Assembly: GCF_020509005.1 (NCBI RefSeq)
Contig: NC_063014.1
Span: 3,348,001-3,412,000 of the forward strand
Length of the DNA stretch: 64,000 nt
Source: Fulvia fulva
Taxonomy: Eukaryota; Ascomycota; Dothideomycetes; Mycosphaerellales; Mycosphaerellaceae
Direction of reading: 5' to 3'
Of this stretch, positions 55,149 through 64,000 are shown in pieces. Below the pieces are notes generated by a model, which was given only the letters and a program-made list of their open reading frames with translations, did no database searches and was not told the DNA's origin. Made by a program: the position numbers and the translations under genes. Positions within the stretch are counted from its first letter, which is position 1. Every line of letters begins with the position of its first letter.

Positions 55149-55989
55149 CTATATATATATAGATAGATAGATACTTCATTAAGCTATTATAGTGCCCTTT
55201 AGCCTATATAGCTATACTATCTTATTTTCGTATATATAGAGGAGAAACCGTATTAGTAAAAACCCCTCCTTCTTCTCGCCTATCTTTTCCCCCTCGTTAT
55301 TGTCTTAGATTTCCCTTATTAAGGGTACGCTAGTATTATAGGCCTACTCTAATAACTACCCTATCTATAACCCCTCTAGCTTCCGCCTCTTATCTATCTA
55401 CTCCTCCGTCTTACTAGCGAGGCTAAACTACTAGAGGTATCCCTACTATAGTATCTACTAAGAGATTTGGCGAATATTACCTTTGTCCCTAATAATTGAC
55501 TTATAGTCTCTCCTTTCCGCTTAGTACCTCTAATTTCCCCTACTACTCGCCTACTACGGGCATCGTAGTAGTATATATTCTAGGTTTTAGAATAGGTAGC
55601 TATACTAGTAGGCTAGGCTTTAGATGTCTAGTACGCGTCTCCTAAATAGGTAGGCCCTTAGTCTAATATGTTCGGACCTGATTTGGATCGCTATACTTGC
55701 TTCGGCCCTTATTAGGTCCCTATATAGCTAGTAATTATGTCTCTAGAAAGCTCGGAGTACTATCGGGCCTATTGTCTTAGAGGGCTTCCTTTTCTAGTCC
55801 TACTCCTATAGGTAGCTCGCTATCTATTCCGCTAGACTTTAGGTCTTAGCCTTACTCCCGCCGGCCTAGCGAGTCCTACGCTCCTCCTCTTTTCGTACTA
55901 GCTATTCGGTACTTATCTATACGGCCGTAAAGGTAGTAAGGTCATCCTCTTTTTAGCTTATCCTATGTCCGGCCCCCTATATATATATA
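55149..55989 (-). mobile_element. 5'-truncated LINE-A fragment (815 bp) with TSD
   Basis: A 13-bp duplication CTATATATATATA occurs at 55149-55161 and 55977-55989. The insert is the 3' end of LINE-A on the minus strand: GATA tail, 3' UTR, and the last ~207 codons of ORF2 (stop at 55355-55357), broken at the TSQKEDD region. It is RIP-mutated more evenly than chimera 2. Confidence 0.85.
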
Positions 55990-58900
55990 ACTAACGTATA
56001 GAAAGTATATAGTATATACTAGTACTATAACTAGTATATTAGATAGAAGAGTAAACGTACTTACCCTCTCTAATACTAGCGCCTCCTCTAAGTTTATTAA
56101 CCTAAGATTCGTTCGCGTAAACAAAGTCCCTACTTTTAAGCTAGAAAGGCTAAGACGCCTACGTATAGCTAACGGAGCGGCTATACGACTACTCGAAGTA
56201 GTACTAATAGACGTTACTATCGGTAGCTATACTAGTTAAGAGCTATACTACGTTACTAACCTTAATAAGTACGACCTAGTACTAGGTATCTCCTAGCTCG
56301 AAGAACACGACCCTTCGTATAGCTTTAAATATAAGACACTTAGCTTCGATAAGCCTACCTACTACTAATATTATAACTAGAACGGTATGCCTTATACGAT
56401 TATAATAGAAGCCGATAATAGTAAGCCTAAGGCGCCGAAACTAGTACTACCCGAGCTAGAACCCGATATCTATTTAATTAGCGCGGACGCCTATTATCGT
56501 ATAGCGAAGCGAGCCTAGAAGCGATAAGACTACCTAGACGCTTATAAGCTCTTTATACTATAGCCGGAGGATTTCGACGACGAGGAGTATACCTCTACCT
56601 TCGCTATATTACTAGATAATATCGAAATCTTTATAAATAAGAACAAGGTATAGGACCCGAAGGCTAAGCTACCGCCCGAATATTACGACCAAGCCGACGC
56701 CTTTAGGTATAAGAGCGAGTTTAAGCTACCTAAGTATAGCCCGTCCGAGTATATAATCAACTTGAAATTAGGATTAGAAGCGTAGCGACTCTATAAGAAG
56801 GCCTTTAGTATAAACCCGGATTAGCTAGTAGTTGTTAAGAAATTCATTAATAATAGTATAGCTAACGGTACGGTCGAACTATCTAAATTAGACATGTCGT
56901 CTCCCGTATTAATTATTAAAAAGCTTGGAGGCGGACTCTATATCTACGTCTACTACCGCGCCCTAAGTACTATTATAGTCAAGGACCGATACCTAATACC
57001 TCTATTAAGGGAGACACTTAAGCGAGTTTCTAAGGCCAAGTAGTTTACTAAGCTTAATATCGTCGCCGTCTTTAATAATATACGTATCCGTAAGGGGGAC
57101 GAATAGATAACCGCCTTTATTACTAGGTATATATTATACTAGTTTTAGGTCCTTCCGTTCGGCCTCTATAATAGCCCTAGTAGTTAGTAGCGTAAGATCA
57201 ACAATATTCTCCGAGAATTCCTAGACGACTTCGCTATAGTATACCTCGATAACGTCCTAATTTATACGGACGGCTCCTTAGATAATTATAGAGCTTACGT
57301 ATAAAAGGTCCTATATAGACTACGGGATATAGGGCTACTAGTAGACATCGATAAGTGTGAATTCTACGTCAAACGAATCAAATACCTAGGCCTTATTATT
57401 ACGACGGAGGGCGTTAAGATAGACCCTATAAAGATTAAAGCTATTATAAACTAGGAGGTACCTCGTAACGTTAAGGACGTTCTTACGTTTCTCGGCTTTA
57501 CTAGATTCTATAGGACGTTTATCTACGCCTTCTCTAAAGTAACCGCGTACCTTATAGACCTTACAAAGATAGGTAAAAAGAGTAAAGTCGACGGTAAGGT
57601 AGTCAAGAAGCTACCCTTTATATAGACCTAATAGTACGATATAGCCTTTAAGGAACTTAAGTAGTGCTTTAGCTAAGTAGGTATACTAGCCTATTATTAA
57701 CTAGGCGAGCAGATTTAGGTAGAAATAGGCTCTAGCGACTAGGTAAATATAGGGGTACTATTATCGATAATTAACGGCGTCCTTAGACCCGTAGCGTTCT
57801 ACTCGAAGAAGCTTAGTCCGTAAGAATATAACTACGACATCTACGATAAAGAGCTACTAGCTATCGTTAAGGCGTTCGAGGAATAGTAACCGGAACTTAT
57901 CGGCGCTATAGACGATAAGCTAGTTCGAGTACTTACCGATTACTGTAATCTTAAGTGCTTTATAACTACTAAGTAACTTAACTAGCGCTAGGTACGCTAG
58001 GCTAAGTTCCTATCCTAGTTCAACTTTAAGATTACCTATTGCCCGGGCGCCTAATAAACGAAACTAGATAGTCTTACCCGTCGCTCTTAGGATATACCGG
58101 CGGGGGTAGACGATACTAGAACGTAGTATTAATAATAGACTATTCTAAAACCCTATAACCTAGACATCGTTACTTAGTTCGCTATATAAGTATAGGACGA
58201 CCTACTAATAAACTATTAAGTGCTATTACTTTACGACTCGGACGATAAAGAAGAAGACTACTATACTAGCGATGTCGCTACCCCCGGTAATTAACCCGCC
58301 TCGCCTAGCGAGACGTAATATAGCCGTTACTTAGACTAAACGACGCCGAGGTAGGTAGTAACGTCGACTCGGAACTAGATAGTAGAGTCCTAGTCAAAGA
58401 GATTCCTAGTAACGAGTAACCTATTAAAGGAAGTATAGAGCCGTTAGACAAACCTATACTACTAGAGGAACGGGAGTAAACGGAGTTATATAAAGAAGAA
58501 CTATATATAGAAGTATATAATAGCCGGTCTATACCGACACGTATACTTAAACTAAAGTCCGATCTCTAGTAGAGGATCGCTAACGTATAGCTATAATAAT
58601 AGAAGATCGCCGTATTAGATTACGAAATTATCGCGGATCGACTATACGTTAATAAAGCCTTATATATCCTAGCCTTTTAGAACCTCCGTACCCGGATAGT
58701 ACGTAAATACTATAATAGTAGAGTAGCTAGCTACTAAGGTATAGTAAGGAATTTTAATCTACTATAGAGGTAAAACCTCTTCTAGCCTAGTATAGTAAGT
58801 AACGTCGTAAGATACGTACGGTACTACCTAATATATAGGCGCTCGACTCTATTAAGACTAATAAAGTAAGGCACCCTATCCCTATACTATACGCCCGGTT

Positions 58901-59470
58901 ACGAATAGAAGTATATTGCCGTAGACTTTATCGTCGACCTACCCGCTAGTAAAGATCCTAATACTAGACGAATCTATAAATATATTATAATAGTTACTAA
59001 TATACTAACTAAGCGCGTATAGCTACTCCCTACTAATAACTTAAACGCTAAGTACGCCGCTACCTTATTCTATAAGTATATATTCCCCGTATATAGCCTA
59101 CTAGAGGTAGTCGTAAGCGATAGAGGTACGTAATTTGTTAGCGCGCTCTTCCGTAGACTCTACGTAAGGCTTAGTATCTACTAAAATCTTTCTATAGCCT
59201 TCTATCTAGAAATAGATAGGCAATTAGAACGTATAAACTAAGTACTCGAACAGTATATCCGCGCCTATACTAACTATTAACAAGATAACTAGGTCGAGTT
59301 ACTACCCGACGCCGAGTTCGCCCTTAATAATTACGAGTCTATAAGTATCGGAATGACTCTATTCTTCGCCGACTCTAGCCGCTACCCGCGGATAGAGTTT
59401 AGTAGCCTAGCTAAACTATAAGTTATAGCTCGGAAAGTACCTAACGTCGAGGCCGCTAACGTATTAGTTA
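55990..59470 (+). pseudogene. Gypsy-3 pol: protease, RT, RNase H, integrase (RIP-degraded)
   Basis: A protease-like region reads LRIANGAAIRLLEVVL and YDLVLGISQLEEHDP near 56150-56310. RT reads MSSPVLIIKKLGGGLYIYV near 56895, AKQFTKLNIVAVFN near 57030 and YLDNVLIYTD near 57241 (second catalytic Asp changed to Asn). RNase H reads [20 protein letters not shown] near 57830. Integrase reads AVDFIVDLP near 58918, VVSDRGTQFVS near 59110 and LNQVLEQYI near 59235. It ends at LINE-E. No chromodomain is seen. Stops are of Gln/Trp type. Confidence 0.83.
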
Positions 59471-59668
59471 ATAATATATATATATATTATTTATTAAGCT
59501 GTTGTAGTACCTCCTAGCCTATATAGCTGTTCTACGTACTTCTGTCTTTCGAAGGGGAAACCGCTCGCGGTAAAAACCCCTCTCCTCTCCTATACTACTA
59601 TTGTCCGTTATTTGCCTTCCCGCTTTCCTTATAGAGGGTATACTAGTGTCATAGGCCTGCCCTAATGA

Positions 59669-62600
59669 CTACCTTGTCTACATCCCCTTAGTCTCCCTCC
59701 TCTTCTCTATCTACTCTTCCGTCTCGTTAGCTAGTTTAAACTAGGTAAGGTATCCTTATCTTAGGACCTAACGTACTATCCTCTATACGTCGTACTTGTT
59801 TATAACGATCGACTAGTAGTCGCGTCTAGCTACTCTCGCTCTCTATATACTCCGCCCTTCTACCTACTATAGGTACCGTACGACTATATATTCCGGGTTC
59901 TACGACGGGTAGCTATACTTATACGCTAGGTTATCTATATCTAGAACGTTCCTCCTATATAAGTAAGCCCGAAGCCCGATATATTCGGACCGGATTTAGA
60001 TTATTACGCTTACTTCTGCCCTTATAAGGTCGCGGTATAGGAGGTAGTTATATCTCTAGAAGGTTCGTAGGGCTAGGAGGCCTGTTCTCGCTAGCGGGTT
60101 ACTGTTCTATTCCTATTCCTATAGGTAGCCGGCTACCTGCTCTACGAGGCTCTAGGACTTTCCCTAGTTCCCCTTCCTTTCCCGGGTTCTTCGTCCCTCC
60201 TCCTCCCTCGCTAGCTACTCCGGCGTTCCTTATATTTTCCTAAAAACCCGTAAGTCGTCCCGCTTCTAACTCCTCCTTACGTATAGTCCTATATATAGCC
60301 GGCTATATCTCTATACGATTCGTACTGTCTTATTGTAGATAGTTTACTATACTAGGTACCCTATCGTCTTCGCCGCGTATTAGATCCTTATCCCTTAGAT
60401 ATAGTAACGGATAGGTAGTGTCCCGGTCTCTATCTCGGCTACTCTCGTCGGTATAGTCTTATACGCTCCGAGAATTCTTCTTAAGTTACCTACTTAGGTT
60501 CGATTAAGAGGCTGTTCGATCCGTCGTAGTACTAGCTTATCGACTCCCCCCGTACCCTAGATTTATACCCCGTAAAGTATCGCTAGTCGAACGATTACTT
60601 TATATATTATTCTTGCTTTGTCAAAGGTCGCCCCCTACGTTGACTTAGTAAGACGTGTTATTGATACCTCGTTTACTTATGCTCTATTCTAGGCCTTCTT
60701 AATCTATAGGTTCTAGCTTAGCTTCGGGTCTAGCTAGATTCCTAGTACTCGGAGTTTAGGAGAGGGCTTCGTCTCGTATCCCTAGATTATTATAGTTACC
60801 TATATATTGTAGTAGGTCCTCGCTTTACTAAAGTGGATCAGCTAGTATTTCTCTAGGGTAAAAAGGGCGCCGTAGCGTCTAGCCTAGTCCTCGTATACTC
60901 TATGTCTCTCCGTAAGTAGTCTATAGTTTTCCTCCGTTATTACGGACTAGGCTAGGATGTTTATATCGTCTACGAAGCCTAACGCCGAAGTCTAAGAGGA
61001 CGTAAGTAAGGGGATGAGGTCGGCTATAAAGATTAGGAATAGGATCGGAGATAGCGTAGATCCTTAGGGGATTCCGGTCTCTACGTATACCCTATCGGAT
61101 TTATACCTCCCGAGGACTATTCTCGTAGTCCTCTCTTTAAGGAAGAAGTATATAAATTTCGTAGCCTATACGGGGACTCCTTTCTGTCGGAGTATATAGA
61201 GTAGTCTTTCGTAGGAGACGTTATCGAATACTCCGGAGATGTCTAGGGGTAGTAGCGATACTGTTCTATTCCGTCTATAGTACTAGAGGGTTTAGATCTG
61301 TTCGGTTATTAGTTCTATTACCGTAAGGGTTAAGCGGTTACTTCTCCCTCCTATCTATATCTCCGGGAGGATGTTGTTCTCCTCGACTAGTTTTATAAGT
61401 CTCTAGGCTACTATCTTCTCTAGGATCTTCCCTACTATATTTAGGAGCGTAATCGGTCTATATAACTTGAGCCTATTATAGTCTTCCTTCTATAGCTTCT
61501 AGATAACTACTATTAGGGAGTCTCTATACAGCTTCGGATAGTAGTCTTTCCGTAGATAAGTAGTAAAGAGCTTAGCTAGGCTCGGGGCGATTTCCTCTTT
61601 ATATTCCTTTAGTAGGAGGTTTAGGATTTTGTCGGGTCCTAGGGCCTTTCTTCCCCTAAGCTGTCCTATTACGGCCTTAACCTCGCCTAGCTAGACTATC
61701 TAGTATATATCTAGTAGTTCCGGGTACGACGTGCCTACTATATCCGTTAGGTCTATATCGACTTATATTAAGAAGAAGTAGTCCGTAAACGCCTTCGCTT
61801 TTACCTCCGGCGTTAACCTTAGCGTTCCCGTTATATCGACTATAGGCGGGAAGTAAGGCGTCTTCTCTGTCCCTCTAGCTCTCGCCTACCTCGCTAGTTA
61901 CTATATCTAGTTAGGATTCTCTATTACGAGTCCTACCGTCGTTCTCTAGTCTAGCTATTTATCCCGACGTATCTAGGCTTTCTTAGCTTAGCTAGCCCTT
62001 TAGTATACGTCCTATATTGCTTATATATACTCCTTCGTCCACTCTTGTCTAGCCCTCCTCGCCTCCTTTACCCTTTCCGCGTACGCCGGGGTCTAGAATA
62101 GCTTCTGTCTTTAAGAAGGTCGAATGTAGGGTATATACTAACGAGCTACCTCCTATACGACTATCGTTATCCGTTCGGCTTCTTTATCGAGCTCGGCTTC
62201 TTATTCTACTTCTATTCCTACTTCTAGTCCCGTATTTACCCTATTATCGTATAGTCGTACCGCTAGTTCACCTCGGATTTCTTCTTACGGGGCCTTCTTC
62301 TAGTTTAGGCGTAGCTCCGCTATAGGTTCCTCCTCGACTCCTACCTCGATTATTGTCTAGATCGGGATGTAGTCTAATCCTATATCGAGTAAGAGGTTCG
62401 GGCGGTACTTGTCTAGTCTCGTTACTAGCTCTCTCGAGAGGAAGTATAGGTCAATCGTACTTACGCTTAATCTCGCCTTCTACGTCTCTATACCCTTTAG
62501 GGTCGCTAGTTCTATATCGCGGCTCGCGGTGATTTCTAGTAACTTGCCTCCTAGGTATACGTATAGGAGGGTAAAGTCTAGACCCTATTACGGGTAGTAA

Positions 62601-63070
62601 AGGTTGAAGTCGCCTACTAGGACTTAGTATATATCCCCTTATTTAAGTATCCGGTCTAGCGTAGCTAGGGTTCCTAGGTCTCTACTCGTTCGTCCTTATA
62701 TAGGAGGGTTATAGACGTTATAGATTTGGACGGTTCCCTAGCCTATTACTATTTCGATTGTCGTTATCCCCCCCTAGTAGCCCTCCCGCTATAGTACGAC
62801 CTTCTATACTTCTATACTAATAGCCTTACTTACGTAGGTATATATTCTTAGGGTATGTCCTATACCCCTACTAATTACCGTATAGTATCGTTAGTCGTTA
62901 TAGGTTACCGGTTTGCTTATATATAGGTTAGTCTAAGGTTCCTATAGCGCTATAACGTAGTGCTTTTAGTAGTCGAGTTCTTATAGGAAGTAGAGTTAGA
63001 CCTTATCTTTGCTTTTATTAACGTTATACTATATAATAGTAAGGTTGTCCTATACTACTATTACTAGCTA
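59669..63070 (-). pseudogene. LINE-E ORF2 (endonuclease-RT, RIP-degraded)
   Basis: The minus strand begins YNVNKSKDKV near 63040 and continues with GTLATLDRILK and VLVGDFNLYYP near 62610. The RT reads RKALGPDKIL near 61640 and GFVDDINIL near 60960-60980. It ends with a stop at 59669-59671 in sequence very like the LINE-A end. It is closely related to LINE-A but diverged beyond RIP. Stops throughout. Confidence 0.8.
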
Positions 63071-63074
63071 GCTA

Positions 63075-64000
63075 GGATAATGTCTATAGGGGTGCTCCGG
63101 GCTTAGATAGTACCTACGATTATTATATCTTCCTCTTAGATTAGTAGACCTTCGGCCGGTAGGGGTGTTCTAAAAATCCGTATCTATTATATCTCGTTTA
63201 CTACCCTATTTAGCCCCCTTAGCCGTCCTAGCGGCGGGTACGTACTCGATAGGGTGCCCCTTGTTACCTCCTCCGTTCTCTTTCTTTTTGCCGCCTCAAA
63301 GCCTTTATATTAAGCGCTACCTTACTACGGGGTAGGGTACCTCGCTAGGGTCGTTATTCGTACTTAGTTAGCCTTCCCTTTCGCGGCGATTCGGGTTAGG
63401 CATTAGCTCGAGTACGCCGGGTATTTCCGGCTATAGTATACGTACCTTACTTCTTTTAGGCATTGCTTTCCCTAGTATAGGCCTACGTAGTATAGGTACT
63501 TCGGGGTCTTCTCCGTATATTTCGGGGCGATATGTCCGTACTATTAGTAGTTAAAGTATTAGAGTACTCTATATTTACTCTAGTAGATTTCCGTATTAAG
63601 ACGTCTATAGTTCTAGTATAGTCCTTTATCTAGGACGAGGTTTACTTATTCCGTATTTACTATCTAGACGATTAACGAGGAGTATGTCTTTATTATTTCG
63701 ACGCTTCTATATAGCTAGACGGCCTTAAAGAAGCGTACTCCTAGGGATGTGCTCTAGTTCTATATTTATAGCTAGGGGAGGTCGTTTTCGACCTTAAAGG
63801 TTCTAGGGACCCCGTAGGCTATTACTATAAATTGTTAGTAGGAGACCTTTACTGACTTTGCTACTTTAGTTATCTATTCCTTATACGTCTCGAGTCTTTA
63901 TCGGTCTGTCTCCTATACGGTAAAAAGCCTTACTACCCCTCTTAGCTCTATCTTCGCTCCTACGATCTCCTTCCGGCCGATTCTATCTACGAGCTCCTTA
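63075..64000 (-). pseudogene. LINE-E ORF1 (partial, RIP-degraded)
   Basis: Near the window end the minus strand reads KELVDRIGRKEIVGAKI, matching LINE-A ORF1 KEIVDRIGQKEVVGARV. The knuckle region near 63440-63560 is degraded. The N-terminal part is outside the window. Most similar to LINE-D ORF1 (26494-27717). Confidence 0.75.

Larger units (their letters stand above)
38467..59470 (+). mobile_element. Gypsy-3, split into pieces by later LINE insertions
   Basis: It starts with an LTR-like TGTTACGAG at 38467. The gag is found in three pieces (about 38891-39196, 49000-49279, 53771-55148) and pol at 55990-59470, all in order on the plus strand. Each gap is a LINE insertion with its own TSD (39197-48999, 49280-53770, 55149-55989). 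The right end is cut by LINE-E, so the 3' LTR is not in the window. Confidence 0.8.
59471..64000 (-). mobile_element. LINE-E, minus strand, runs past the window end
   Basis: The 3' end is at about 59471-59490 with a TA-rich tail followed by TTATTAAGCTGTTGTAG, a 3' UTR start similar to LINE-A. ORF2 and ORF1 follow on the minus strand. The 5' end, and any TSD partner, lies beyond 64000. RIP-mutated. Confidence 0.8.

Overview
The window looks like a gene-free, transposon-filled block from a filamentous ascomycete (Pezizomycotina). I recognise no host gene, tRNA or rRNA. Almost every base belongs to nested retrotransposons or a DNA transposon. Most copies show repeat-induced point mutation (RIP): CpA and TpG are nearly absent, TpA is very common, CpG is kept, Gln/Trp codons have become TAG/TAA, and Cys codons have become Tyr. 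This fits an RIP-active fungus; the species cannot be named from the sequence.

Layout, left to right. 1-5058 is a decayed Ty3/Gypsy element (Gypsy-1: gag, protease, RT, RNase H, integrase, chromodomain, 3' LTR). 5066-10187 is a full-length, essentially unmutated Tad1-like LINE (LINE-A) with two intact ORFs overlapping by ATGA. 10195-21150 is an old minus-strand LINE (LINE-C), split by LINE-B copy I (10862-20041). Copy I is itself split by a minus-strand composite element, chimera 1 (11952-16128). 21155-26493 is a copia element with a truncated 5' LTR (copia-2), and 26494-27717 is minus-strand LINE ORF1 (LINE-D). 27720-38306 is a pogo/Fot1-type DNA transposon with TIRs and a TA duplication. 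It contains a 5'-truncated LINE-B fragment (28709-30031) and a complete Gypsy-2 element with both LTRs (30897-38032). From 38467 to about 59470 lies Gypsy-3, broken into pieces by LINE-B copy II (39207-48989, itself split by the well-preserved copia-1 at 42738-48176), chimera 2 (49294-53756) and a short LINE-A fragment (55162-55976). 59471-64000 is a further minus-strand LINE (LINE-E) that runs off the window.

Target-site duplications can be read directly for most insertions, so the nesting order is well supported. The youngest elements are the least mutated (LINE-A at 5066-10187, then copia-1).

The most interesting structure is a 1078-bp non-coding module, present twice (15051-16128 and 52679-53756) with the same ends. 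It is fused to the 5' side of two different truncated LINE families (LINE-B and LINE-A) at different LINE breakpoints. Each fusion is bounded as one unit by its own TSD. These look like template-switch chimeric retrotransposons, comparable to the WEIRD/MGL composite MINE described in Magnaporthe. A third LINE copy (LINE-B copy I) carries the last 44 bp of a copia LTR inside its TSD. Other points are a copia primer-binding site matching the anticodon region of initiator tRNA-Met, a 1.4-kb apparently identical tract shared by the two copia copies, and variable tail repeats on LINE-B copies.
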